64,000 bases of DNA from contig NZ_CP081903.1 in assembly GCF_020091405.1 (NCBI RefSeq), positions 5,084,501 through 5,148,500 of the forward strand, written 5' to 3'. Below are positions 26,991-35,012 of this stretch, piece by piece. The notes below the pieces were generated by a model. It had not been told where the DNA came from and made no database searches. It worked only from the letters and a program-made list of their open reading frames with translations. The position numbers were made by a program, and so were the translations under genes. How positions within the stretch are numbered: position 1 is the stretch's first letter; each line of letters starts with the position of its first letter. This stretch comes from Bacteroides cellulosilyticus (GTDB lineage: Bacteria; Bacteroidota; Bacteroidia; Bacteroidales; Bacteroidaceae).

Positions 26991-28118
26991 ATGATTGAAT
27001 TGGCACAACATATAGAGGCTTTATTATTGGAAAATGACTGCGTCATTGTTCCGGGTTTAGGAGGATTTGTAGCTCATTATGCTCCGGCTACGAGAGTGGA
27101 AGAAGAAAATATTTTTCTGCCCCCTACCCGTATCATCGGTTTCAATCCGCAACTGAAGATGAATGATGGCTTGCTGGTTCAATCTTATATGTCAGTGTAT
27201 GGAACCAACTTCTCGGATGCTACCAAGATAGTGGAGCGTGAGGTTGATGAACTGATTGCCGCTTTGCATGAAGAAGGTAAAGTGGACTTGCCGAATGTAG
27301 GCGAAGTACGTTATACGATTCATAATACATTTGACTTCGCGCCGTACGATAATAAGATCACAACTCCTTATTTATATGGGCTGGATGCGTTTGAAATGCG
27401 GGAATTGTCTGCTATAGAAAAGCCACAGGCCGAGAAGATTATTCCTGCTCCTGCTGCCATTGGAAAAGAAAAGCGTAGCTATGCAATCAAGTTTAACCGG
27501 GCTTACCTAACGAATGTGGCTGCGGTAGCAGTTGTCATTTTCCTCTCCTTTTTCTTCTCCACCCCGATAGAGAATACGGAAGTGATAGAAGAAAACTATG
27601 CAAAATTGCTTCCGGATGAATTATTCGAAAAGATAGAGAAGCAATCTTTGGCTATTACACCGATTGTTGTAAAGCAGAATACCCCCGCACGTAAATCCGC
27701 TAAGAAGCAAACAGGGACACAGAAGAAAGTGGTGGCTCCTGTTGCTGTCAGAGAAGTCAAAGTTGGTAAAACACCAGTTGTGTCTACTGAAACTACGGCA
27801 AAAGAACAAGCTTCTCACTCTGTTTCAGCTACTGCTGATGCGCCTAAACATAATGTACAGCCTGTTGCAAAACCAGCAGTTGCCAACCCCAAAAGACCAT
27901 ATCATATTATCATTGCCAGCGTAGGTACTGAAAAAGATGCGGAAACTATGGCTGCACAATTGGTAGCCAAGGGATTTTCCGGTGCGAAAGCTATTGTGGG
28001 AGACGGTAAGATGCGCGTCAGCATTGAGTCTTGCGGAACAGAAGTGGAAGCCTATCAGGCTTTGGCGAGAATTCGTGAGAACGAAACCTATAAGAATGCT
28101 TGGGTGCTGAAAAAGTGA
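26991..28118 (+). CDS. HU-CCDC81-like and SPOR domain membrane protein
   Basis: A 375-residue protein with three parts. Residues 1-150 form the HU-CCDC81-like pair of domains (MIELAQHIEALLLENDCVIVPGLGGFVAHYAPA, RIIGFNPQLKMNDGLLVQSYM), one membrane segment follows at about 172-194, then a linker rich in Lys, Ala, Val and Thr. The C-terminal SPOR domain (about 300-375; YHIIIASVGTEKDAETMAAQLVAKGF) binds denuded peptidoglycan at division sites. The start ATG at 26991 is preferred to a TTG-type extension because the -7 promoter element lies just before it. It is 22 bp from the FHA gene. Likely a cell-envelope or division-site protein; the role of the HU-like part is unknown. Confidence 0.85.
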   Translation: MIELAQHIEALLLENDCVIVPGLGGFVAHYAPATRVEEENIFLPPTRIIGFNPQLKMNDGLLVQSYMSVYGTNFSDATKIVEREVDELIAALHEEGKVDLPNVGEVRYTIHNTFDFAPYDNKITTPYLYGLDAFEMRELSAIEKPQAEKIIPAPAAIGKEKRSYAIKFNRAYLTNVAAVAVVIFLSFFFSTPIENTEVIEENYAKLLPDELFEKIEKQSLAITPIVVKQNTPARKSAKKQTGTQKKVVAPVAVREVKVGKTPVVSTETTAKEQASHSVSATADAPKHNVQPVAKPAVANPKRPYHIIIASVGTEKDAETMAAQLVAKGFSGAKAIVGDGKMRVSIESCGTEVEAYQALARIRENETYKNAWVLKK

Positions 28119-28140
28119 TTTAATTTTTAATTTTAATTCC

Positions 28141-28677
28141 ATGAAGCGTATCCGTTGTCCCAAATGTGAGAATTATCTTCAGTTTGACGAAACAAAGTAT
28201 AGCGAAGGTCAGTCCTTGGTCTTTGTTTGTGAGCATTGTGGCAAGCAGTTTAGTATCCGCTTGGGGAAAACAAAGATGCTTGCTCCCCAAAAGGAAGAAC
28301 GCCCGGACGAAGAGGAATTCAAGGAAGCTTTTGGCAGTATCACAGTGATTGAGAATGTATTTGGCTTCAAACAAGTGCTGCCTTTGCAAGAAGGAGATAA
28401 TGTAATAGGTCGCCGCTGTGTGGGTACTAACATAAACACTCCCATTGAAACATCGGATATGAGTATGGATCGTCGCCATTGCATTATTAATGTGAAACGC
28501 AATAAGCAAGGTGGGCTTATCTATACTTTGCGGGATGCCCCCAGCCTGACGGGAACCTTTCTGAATAATGAAATTCTGGGTGACAAAGATCGTATCCGCA
28601 TTGAGGATGGTGCAATTGTTACCATCGGGGCTACAACCTTAATTTTGCGTAGCGGAACAAGCAATGAACTTGAGTAA
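28141..28677 (+). CDS. Zinc-ribbon and FHA domain protein
   Basis: A 178-residue cytoplasmic protein. The N-terminus is a zinc ribbon with two CxxC knuckles (RCPKCENY at residues 5-12 and CEHCGKQF near 30-37). From about residue 75 an FHA phosphothreonine-binding domain is seen (GDNVIGRRCVGTNINTPIETSDMSMDRRHCIINV, then TGTFLNNE and DGAIVTIGATTLIL). It probably reads Ser/Thr phosphorylation in a signalling or envelope pathway together with the SPOR protein, 22 bp upstream. Confidence 0.88.
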   Translation: MKRIRCPKCENYLQFDETKYSEGQSLVFVCEHCGKQFSIRLGKTKMLAPQKEERPDEEEFKEAFGSITVIENVFGFKQVLPLQEGDNVIGRRCVGTNINTPIETSDMSMDRRHCIINVKRNKQGGLIYTLRDAPSLTGTFLNNEILGDKDRIRIEDGAIVTIGATTLILRSGTSNELE

Positions 28678-28703
28678 TTACAATCTACGTTTTTTTTGCA
28701 AAG

Positions 28704-28806
28704 TTGCCTACATCCTACACCTCGTCTTTTAATCATCTAATTATCTGTTGATTATATCATAGAAAGAATATGAATAGCGGTGTAGGCAAAATGCTTCCCT
28801 GCACCG
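28704..28806. repeat. Left inverted-repeat end of the VirE/HU unit
   Basis: The outer motif TTGCCTACATCCTACACC is at 28704-28721; its reverse complement matches 31920-31937 at 17 of 18 bases. After 58 bp comes a palindrome, GGTGTAGG at 28780-28787 with CCTGCACC at 28799-28806. Its reverse complement aligns with the right-end palindrome at about 22 of 27 columns. The spacer sequences themselves do not resemble each other. Confidence 0.8.
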
Positions 28807-28818
28807 CTATTTTTTTAT
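28774..28818. terminator. Bidirectional terminator between FHA and VirE genes
   Basis: AATAGCGGTG (28774-28783) pairs with CACCGCTATT (28803-28812) and is followed by a T-run on the plus strand. It overlaps the inner palindrome of the left repeat, so that repeat also acts in termination of the convergent FHA and VirE genes. Confidence 0.75.
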
Positions 28819-30914
28819 TTATTCAACATTATAACTTCGTATTGCATTCCTCTTTTGGTCCGTTTGGACTCTATCTGATTTTTCTTAAGGATACGCCCAA
28901 ATGTACTTATACAACTGTTGGACAATGAAATAGTTTTTGATTTTCCTTGCAGGTATTCGATGATTTCCATGGAGGTCATCCACTCCCCCATTTCACCTTC
29001 TTCCGGTGAACGAAAATAACAATGGAATAGTTGTTCTAACGGGCTAATTTGTTCAAATTCCCGGTTAGACTCCTTCAAAACAGCTTCATCTGTATCATCA
29101 AACCAGTAACGTTCCCCTTTTGTGATAGCATCCATTGCCTGTGCATAGAGCTGGCGGTAGTTGATGGTGACACTTGTGTTGATGGGTGCCGTTACTTCAA
29201 TGCAGATGAAACGGCGGCTACCACTCGGATCGGTTAGCAAGTCTTTCTGGTTGCTGGTACCGATGAATGAAGCATAGCGCCGTATTTCCTGAATGCTGCT
29301 CCCATAAGGTTTACGCAGATTAGCAACAGGCTTCTGCAACAAGTGTTTCAGAAAACCCTGCTGATTCATGCTGACCTGGTCAAACTCATCAATATTAATC
29401 AGCATAAAACGACCCAGATACATTTCCGCATCTCGTTTACTCCCGAAATCCAGACTGTCCGTATAGCCGAAACGAAGTTCGGGTGGAAGAATAATCCGGC
29501 AGTAGGTTGATTTCCGAAAACCTTGCGCACCGACCAGGAGCGGCGATGTACTGTTGGCATATTGTTTATTTAATCCGCGCCAGTGAGCCACCATGTTCAG
29601 GAACCAGCGGTAGAAAAGTTGTCGCCAATGCGGATTATTACAGGGTACGAGGTCGGCGAGCGCATGAATGCGGTCTTTGCCGTCCCAGCGTCCTACGCTG
29701 CACAGATAATCTTCCACGGGATTGTATAACGGTACGCGGTTGGATGCCAGATAGCGGTTCACGTCTCTGTCCCACACTTTGATGCCTTCCTGTAGGGCGT
29801 CCATTGATATGCTGTTCCGTGCCCGTTGGTCAACGGGCTGGAAGTAGAAGTGAATGGAGTCTTTTTGGCGAAATTCCAGGTCGTTACTGACGGTATTGAA
29901 GCGAAATTCATACCTGCGCTCCATGAATTCTTCCAGCCGGAGGGAAATTTCCTGTTCCGGTGTTAGTGCAGACTTCTTGCCGAAGCCCTTGCATTCCCGA
30001 TACAGATTATGGATGGTGGTCCTGACAATTTGTTCGTCAGCTTGCCTGTAATAGTGTATCATAACCTGACGCACGGTTTCTTCTTCCGGTATCCCTGCCT
30101 TGAAACAATGTTCGGTCAGACACACCAGTAGTGGATGCAATGCATCTCCCCGCTTCCAGTTCTCCATTTCATCCAATGCTCTGCCAAGGGCTGTTTCAAA
30201 CAGTATGGTGAAGGTTTCGGATGTTTCAAACCCCGGCTTCAGCCTTAGCAACGGGTTCTTTTCCATCAATTTCCGTTGGTGGAAGGTCTGTTCTCCGGGC
30301 ATACTGAACGGCTGCTCTTGGCAGAAAGGTATGGCATCGGGATTGAAATACGGAGTGACATCCAGCGTCATGCGGCAACTTTGTGTGGGACTGGGTTCTT
30401 TCAGGGTTATTGGAAACGGCAATATAGGTTGGTAGCACTGCACAGCCATACGATAAGCACAGGCATGAAAAAGAGTGATGTTCTCCTCTTTTACAGGGAG
30501 ACTTCCGTCAGGAAGCACGAATTTTACCCATATCTTTACGCTCCGCCCGCTGCTTCCGGTGATGGCTGCCCAGGTTTGCGGCAACAACCTCGCTTGTTCT
30601 TTCACCAGTTCCACTTCAGACAGTCCGGCCAGGTCGTTCACTTTGAGCATCACTACCCCATTGTAGTGCTTCATCTTCCTGCTGCCGTCGCGGCTTCTCC
30701 CGTATTCAATAGACGGATAGATGCGTGGTAACTTGTCGATGTGCTCGTAGTGACCGCGAGCATCAGGGGTGGTATATAGTAGCATAGTACGTAGTGCCGT
30801 GACATGTGCCGCTTTGGTTTCTGTTTTTATTTTTTCCAATAATGCGTCTGCTTCGCAGGTGCTAACGGTTTCTTTACCACTCTCTTTTTCTTCTCTGATT
30901 AGAGTTATTTTCAT
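28815..30914 (-). CDS. VirE/VapE-family P-loop helicase-like protein with BT4734-like N-terminal domain
   Basis: A 699-residue protein. Residues about 50-190 form the BT4734/BF3469-like N-terminal domain (RTMLLYTTPDARGHYEHIDKLPRIYPSIEYGR, VMLKVNDLAGLSE), related in position to primase-like regions. The VirE domain has Walker A GAQGFRKST (about residue 465), Walker B FMLINIDEFD, sensor IGTSNQ and arginine finger SGSRRF; a DUF3874-like helical end follows. VapE-type proteins act in replication of satellites and islands; in Bacteroides they occur as chromosomal copies paired with HU-like genes, role unknown. It appears more GC-rich than its flanks. The ATP-site residues are intact. Confidence 0.85.
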   Translation of the reverse strand: MKITLIREEKESGKETVSTCEADALLEKIKTETKAAHVTALRTMLLYTTPDARGHYEHIDKLPRIYPSIEYGRSRDGSRKMKHYNGVVMLKVNDLAGLSEVELVKEQARLLPQTWAAITGSSGRSVKIWVKFVLPDGSLPVKEENITLFHACAYRMAVQCYQPILPFPITLKEPSPTQSCRMTLDVTPYFNPDAIPFCQEQPFSMPGEQTFHQRKLMEKNPLLRLKPGFETSETFTILFETALGRALDEMENWKRGDALHPLLVCLTEHCFKAGIPEEETVRQVMIHYYRQADEQIVRTTIHNLYRECKGFGKKSALTPEQEISLRLEEFMERRYEFRFNTVSNDLEFRQKDSIHFYFQPVDQRARNSISMDALQEGIKVWDRDVNRYLASNRVPLYNPVEDYLCSVGRWDGKDRIHALADLVPCNNPHWRQLFYRWFLNMVAHWRGLNKQYANSTSPLLVGAQGFRKSTYCRIILPPELRFGYTDSLDFGSKRDAEMYLGRFMLINIDEFDQVSMNQQGFLKHLLQKPVANLRKPYGSSIQEIRRYASFIGTSNQKDLLTDPSGSRRFICIEVTAPINTSVTINYRQLYAQAMDAITKGERYWFDDTDEAVLKESNREFEQISPLEQLFHCYFRSPEEGEMGEWMTSMEIIEYLQGKSKTISLSNSCISTFGRILKKNQIESKRTKRGMQYEVIMLNK

Positions 30915-31110
30915 TTGCGTTTCTATTTAAAAAATAATTTATTCATAAGTAGCTTTTTCTAAGAGGCTGCAAGGTACACATAAAATGCGTTTTAATCAAA
31001 TATAATAGGGCTTTTATTGGAATATTATTTCCCTGTTCTAATCGTCTGAAAACAATAAGAAAAATTGAAATATAGTCGGTTGAAAACTTGACTTTCCCTT
31101 ATTGTTTTTG
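30915..31110. other. Divergent intergenic region upstream of the VirE and HU-like genes
   Basis: About 200 bp, AT-rich near the VirE start and without an open frame of note. The HU-side promoter begins at its right edge. On the VirE side a weak TACCTTG (minus strand, within plus 30971-30980) is only seven bases and is not called. Confidence 0.4.
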
Positions 31111-31118
31111 TATCTTTG
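31087..31118 (+). promoter_or_regulatory. Promoter of the HU-like gene
   Basis: CTTG at 31087-31090, a 20-bp spacer and TATCTTTG at 31111-31118. Transcription would begin near 31124, leaving an unusually long leader of about 190 nt before the ATG at 31314. Confidence 0.7.
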
Positions 31119-31124
31119 TCAGTA

Positions 31125-31259
31125 GCAAAACTTCGTCCTGCAGTTGTGTGCCGGATGGTTTTCAACTGGGGGCTGTGCAGCCTGCGATTGCAGGATATAT
31201 AGCCCGCAATTGGAAAACGAAGTTTTGCCTATGGCTTAATGCCATTTTCCTTCAGGCAA
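31125..31259 (+). promoter_or_regulatory. Highly structured leader of the HU-like gene (candidate cis-acting RNA)
   Basis: Four stems are visible. (1) A 12-bp perfect outer stem pairs 31125-31136 with 31217-31228. (2) An imperfect inner stem pairs 31158-31174 with 31201-31218. (3) A small hairpin CCTGC/GCAGG is at 31181-31194. (4) A 3' hairpin has ATGGC (31231-31235) with GCCAT (31241-31245), extended by TTGCCT (31225-31230) with AGGCAA (31254-31259). Stems 1 and 4 compete for bases 31225-31228, so two folds are possible. No known riboswitch class is recognised. A 62-codon frame crosses this region (31088-31276), but the structure explains the sequence better. Confidence 0.5.
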
Positions 31260-31313
31260 AAGAGGAAAAGGAATAGGGCAAATGATGATTTAGTAACTTA
31301 ATAACATAGCATT

Positions 31314-31809
31314 ATGGCAGCAGAATATGATTTTCAAAGGCGTCCAAATCCGAAAGGCGACAACGCAGTACAACCTTTGTATCCGCGTATTGTAAACAAG
31401 GGTACGATTAAGATGGAGCGTCTGGTTCAGGATATAGCCGGTATGTCCAGCTTTACGTCCGGTGATGGATCCTAAAGAGATTCACTCGCAAACCATTTTC
31501 TTTGGAAAAGTACATTTGCGTGTATCCCCCGACTTCCGGAAACGCTGCGCAGGCTATGTGGAGCGTGCCAAATACGGTTTTCGGAAAAGTGCCGAACTTA
31601 GCGGCGCGGAACGTTATCGCCGTTTACTGGCTTTTCTGGAGACACATCCTTTCATTACCCGCCATGATTACAGTGGAATTACGGGACTTTTGAAGAATAA
31701 AGCGCTGAATGACCTCAATTTGCTCGTAGAAAAGGGCTATTTGAATGTAATTGGGCGAGGATCGCATAAAGTATATGTACGCGCTGATAATAAGGTGGTT
31801 ACGGAGTGA
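31314..31809 (+). pseudogene. HU-like (HU-HIG family) DNA-binding protein gene, broken by an internal deletion
   Basis: Bases 31314-31475 encode the N-terminus (MAAEYDFQRRPNPKGD, PRIVNKGTIKMERLVQDIAGMSSFTSGD) and end in TAA after 53 codons. A second frame from 31462 to 31809 encodes the C-terminus (MDPKEIHSQTIFFGKV, RYRRLLAFLETHPFITRHDYSGITGLLKNKALNDLN). The family normally has about 40 residues between these parts, holding the beta-arms of the HU fold. They are missing and the frame shifts at CCGGTGATG (31459-31467). Slippage between two copies of that motif (coding SGD and PVM) would produce exactly this. The C-terminal frame has a GTG and an ATG at the junction and might still be translated. 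Confidence 0.75.
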
Positions 31810-31835
31810 CAGAAGCTCATTGATAGACAAAAAAA

Positions 31836-31937
31836 GGTGTAGGAAATAATTTTCCTACACCCTGACTACACCGCTACACCGGTTGTTATATGATTGAAAA
31901 TCAACGGGAACTGCAATGTGGTGTAGGATGCAGGCAA
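31836..31937. repeat. Right inverted-repeat end of the VirE/HU unit
   Basis: The inner palindrome has GGTGTAGG at 31836-31843 and CCTACACC at 31854-31861. After a 58-bp spacer, which carries two more CTACACC half-sites at 31866-31880, comes the outer motif GGTGTAGGATGCAGGCAA at 31920-31937. Order and spacing mirror the left end. The palindrome lies between the convergent HU-like and glycosidase genes and probably also acts as a terminator. Confidence 0.8.
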
Positions 31938-31943
31938 AATTAC

Positions 31944-34802
31944 TCAAAACATATTATTGTTTTCTTTATAATTTAATGCACGGTTCATCATCTTTAATTG
32001 AGTGAGGACATTGTCGAAACTGACGGGATTTGCTTTAATATCCGGATTGACGATAGTGGCATCATACGCCGATTTTTCCAGTTTACCATTCAGATAAATC
32101 TTCAACATGCCGTTTTTTTCGCGACATAACGAAACTATCAGTTTCTTGTTGCTGTTTACTTGTTGGTCGGAGCTGACTTTCAGACCTCCTGCCACAAATA
32201 CCAGCCGGCCGTCAGCGTCTATAGATACCGATATGTCCTTTCCCTGATGCAGTAAAACGACAGCAGCCTTGTCCGTTTTCAGATGGAAAGATATATTAAA
32301 ATCTCCCCTGCCACTGATGCCCGTTGAAACAGGTATCTCCTGGTTTTCAAAATAGAAGAAAGGTATACGAATCGTTTTGCTATTCTCCGCATAATCTTTC
32401 ACTCCCGAAACACTGAAACGATACTCATTATTCTTTTTCATTTCCCGAACCAAAGTTAAGGCTACACTACGCCTGTCGGCCAGCAGCGCAACGTTCTTCA
32501 CTTCATTTTCCGAAACGGTAAATATTCCGTTCTCCACAATTACCGGTTCATCAAATTCGGCGACCAAGCTTGTCGAAGAAGTGGTTTTTACCATTTGTAA
32601 TTTGGGGGCCGTCTTGTCGGGAGAAGTACTGAATTTCCAAATTCTCACTTCACCCGGTTGCAAATCGATTGTCATCTGTTCGCCATAGTCAAACAGATGA
32701 CGTTTCGCAAATTCTTTTTCCCCGTCAGTACTAAGGAATGTCCATACAGCCGTACGGTATAATCCTTTTAATCCTTCGGGCATGCCAATCGTCCGGTCGA
32801 GCAGCAGTGTGAACTTTTGGGGGCGGTCGGACGGATTGCGCACAGAGATAATACCTTCCTGCCCATTCCAGGCGGAATATCCGTAAGGACCTCCCTTGGC
32901 AGGAGTCTGCCCTATAAGTTTTGCATGTCTGAGAATCCCGTAGTTATCACTGATCCAACGCAGTACATCCGCATTTATCACCCACTTCTGTCCTTCATCC
33001 ATCATGTCGTAGCTGTAATGAAGTTCCCAGAAAGCAGTGCCACGGGTTGCCATCATCATCAGGTATGTGCGAAACTCGTCATCATTCATTTTTCCCGCTA
33101 AATTTGCCTTATGACCATAAATAGGGTCGTGATTATAAAGATGGGCTAAAGGAAACTGAAATGCACGTGTTTTCACGAAATCAAAATAACGGTCGTCTCT
33201 ATAGGATAACAGCCGGTCTACTTGTGCCGGACGCTTGACATCCAGTCTTCCTATATCCTGTGAGTTTTGAATCCAGACAGAGTTGGCCCACTGCAAATAC
33301 CAGGGACTGGGATTCACGTAGCAAGTCAGGTTAATCCAGAAATCATCCCGTTTGGTTCCGCGCTGGTCGCGCATGGCCTGAAGTATATCAATCCACCGTT
33401 CCCAATGTTCAGTGACATAATACATCCCCTGATATCCGCCGGATATGTAATTGCCTGCTGAATCGGCCTGTGGAGGACGAACCATGAAGCCATCCAGTTT
33501 CCAGTAGTTCATGTCAAACTTCTTTTGGCAATCCAGAAAGAAATCCTTCAGCTTTTGCAGATAGACTTTATGGTTAGTGCAGATATCATCTGCATTTTGG
33601 TTCCATTTACCATTGCCATTTTTTTCGAGGAACTTGGCAAATTTACTATTATAGCTATATCCTCCACGGGGTCCCAGCCACAATCCGAAATCAGAAGCAA
33701 ATTGATGGGCCAGTTTGGAAGGAGTGGCCAACTCATGCGGGAATTTACTGTTGAAAGACCAGAACTTGACCGTATTTTCCTTTTCAAAAGGGCCATAGGC
33801 ATTCCAGCCATCATCCACTACATAAGAGTCGAGCGGACGGACACCGTTTTGCGTCAATCCGCATTCCACTTCACGGAAGGAGTTCAGAATATTGTTCTCA
33901 TCGATCTTCATCATAAAGTCATACCATGAATTATACTGCATACGCAAATTTATCGGGACGGCAATGTCATCGATATAACTGAAAAAATCGGTCCGGATAA
34001 CATCCATATCGACACTGCGGGAAGCACCAAGCACTGCTTTCCAAGTAGAGAATGTGCCGTTTTCCAATCGATTTTCTTTATCCAGCATATCAAAATTCTT
34101 ACCGGAATAATAACGGATATGTGCCACATTGTCTTTTGTTATCACTGATTCGGCAGCAGGGAACTCCAAGCCCAAAAACATGGCTTGCACATATAGCGGT
34201 TGTCCCAAAGAGATGTGATAGCTGCTGATTCCTCCCACGCCTCCTTCCATATCCGGATGTGTCCAGACTGCATATCCTCCGGGAAGTTTCAGAGATTCGA
34301 AATCAATGTAGTCGATGCGTGCCTGGCTGCGCTGTGAATCGGGAACTGTAATTTCCAAGTGTTTCCGCATATAATGCTTTCCGTTTTGCAGTGTATATAC
34401 CATATTGACTTGCCAATCGACCTCTCCAAGACGGAAACTCTGATAGCGGAAGGTTAGTTTCTTCCCGCCCTTTCCGTCGTCAGTGATGTCAACCTTGTTT
34501 AGTGAAAGCTTTGATGAGCGGAGCTCTGCAGTAACAGAATCTTCGCTTAACGTACGTATAATGAATTCTTCGGAAGAAATCTCCGGAACGATTCGGATGG
34601 GTTCCGAACCGGTACGCTTATTCACAATGGTCTGTGTGCGCACGTGTCCGTTCACTAAGGAGAATTCACGTGCCAGAAATTCGTTGCCTATAACTACCGA
34701 ACTCCCATCATGAACCGCGTAGACTCCTTTACTTTTTGCTGCTGTCGCCAATGCTGAACAGCAAAATGGCAGAAGCAGAATAATAAAAAAACGTTTTAAC
34801 AT
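31944..34802 (-). CDS. Clan GH-D (GH36/GH27-like) secreted glycoside hydrolase with C-terminal LamG-like domain
   Basis: A 952-residue enzyme with a signal peptide (ends near TAAKS). An N-terminal beta-sandwich (about 30-270) precedes a TIM barrel with NSWYDF (about residue 289), VVDDGWN (about 331) and YWKLDGF (about 435). The aspartate of KLD is at the nucleophile position of clan GH-D alpha-galactosidases and alpha-N-acetylgalactosaminidases. The last 120 residues resemble a concanavalin/LamG fold (GRGDFNISFHLKTDK). It would remove terminal alpha-linked galactose or GalNAc from the glycan handled by this locus. Linkage specificity is not certain. It is 119 bp from the stem-loop that follows susD. 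Confidence 0.7.
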   Translation of the reverse strand: MLKRFFIILLLPFCCSALATAAKSKGVYAVHDGSSVVIGNEFLAREFSLVNGHVRTQTIVNKRTGSEPIRIVPEISSEEFIIRTLSEDSVTAELRSSKLSLNKVDITDDGKGGKKLTFRYQSFRLGEVDWQVNMVYTLQNGKHYMRKHLEITVPDSQRSQARIDYIDFESLKLPGGYAVWTHPDMEGGVGGISSYHISLGQPLYVQAMFLGLEFPAAESVITKDNVAHIRYYSGKNFDMLDKENRLENGTFSTWKAVLGASRSVDMDVIRTDFFSYIDDIAVPINLRMQYNSWYDFMMKIDENNILNSFREVECGLTQNGVRPLDSYVVDDGWNAYGPFEKENTVKFWSFNSKFPHELATPSKLAHQFASDFGLWLGPRGGYSYNSKFAKFLEKNGNGKWNQNADDICTNHKVYLQKLKDFFLDCQKKFDMNYWKLDGFMVRPPQADSAGNYISGGYQGMYYVTEHWERWIDILQAMRDQRGTKRDDFWINLTCYVNPSPWYLQWANSVWIQNSQDIGRLDVKRPAQVDRLLSYRDDRYFDFVKTRAFQFPLAHLYNHDPIYGHKANLAGKMNDDEFRTYLMMMATRGTAFWELHYSYDMMDEGQKWVINADVLRWISDNYGILRHAKLIGQTPAKGGPYGYSAWNGQEGIISVRNPSDRPQKFTLLLDRTIGMPEGLKGLYRTAVWTFLSTDGEKEFAKRHLFDYGEQMTIDLQPGEVRIWKFSTSPDKTAPKLQMVKTTSSTSLVAEFDEPVIVENGIFTVSENEVKNVALLADRRSVALTLVREMKKNNEYRFSVSGVKDYAENSKTIRIPFFYFENQEIPVSTGISGRGDFNISFHLKTDKAAVVLLHQGKDISVSIDADGRLVFVAGGLKVSSDQQVNSNKKLIVSLCREKNGMLKIYLNGKLEKSAYDATIVNPDIKANPVSFDNVLTQLKMMNRALNYKENNNMF

Positions 34803-34920
34803 AATGTTGTGTATTTATTCAATTATAATTTCATCAAAATAAAATCTCGTATTTTGTCCCGGATGTACGTGATGCGCATATTATTGACAAATGGGGCATT
34901 TCGCAAAAAAAGAAGGCTTT

Positions 34921-34962
34921 AAAGAATAAAGGGTCGATATCAACATCGACCCTTTATTCTTT
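34921..34962 (-). terminator. Strong stem-loop between susD and the glycosidase gene
   Basis: An 18-bp perfect stem, 34921-34938 with 34945-34962, and a 6-nt loop. In minus-strand RNA the 3' side is followed by a U-rich stretch. It should terminate or attenuate transcription leaving susD, or protect the susCD message, so the glycosidase downstream may be expressed at a lower level. Confidence 0.7.
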
Positions 34963-35012
34963 CTTAAAAAACCTAAGATACAATTTAAAGATATAATAAG
35001 AGATATAAATCT

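Larger units (their letters stand above)
28704..31937. mobile_element. Candidate discrete genetic unit bounded by matched inverted repeats (VirE-type helicase plus HU-like remnant)
   Basis: The 3,234-bp unit carries a VirE-type gene and a divergent, broken HU-like gene. Both ends have the same architecture in inverted orientation: an 18-bp outer motif, a 58-bp spacer and a 26-27-bp palindrome. No integrase or transposase gene is inside, and I see no obvious target-site duplication at the outer edges. It may be a non-autonomous or decayed mobile unit, a replicon-like unit, or simply a gene pair flanked by duplicated bidirectional terminators, since both ends fall between convergent genes. Confidence 0.4.

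Noticed and set aside
28670..28679. Extension of the inverted repeat: TTGAGTAATT here and AATTACTCAA at 31938-31947
   Set aside because: The left copy is 24 bp away from the outer motif while the right copy touches it, and both coincide with gene ends. Treated as chance.
30276..30731. A 151-codon plus-strand frame
   Set aside because: Antisense to the VirE-type gene in a GC-richer stretch where chance open frames are longer.
31088..31276. A 62-codon plus-strand frame upstream of the HU-like gene
   Set aside because: It begins inside the promoter and its sequence is explained by the long paired stems of the leader. No signal, domain or convincing ribosome binding site is seen, although a leader peptide cannot be fully excluded.
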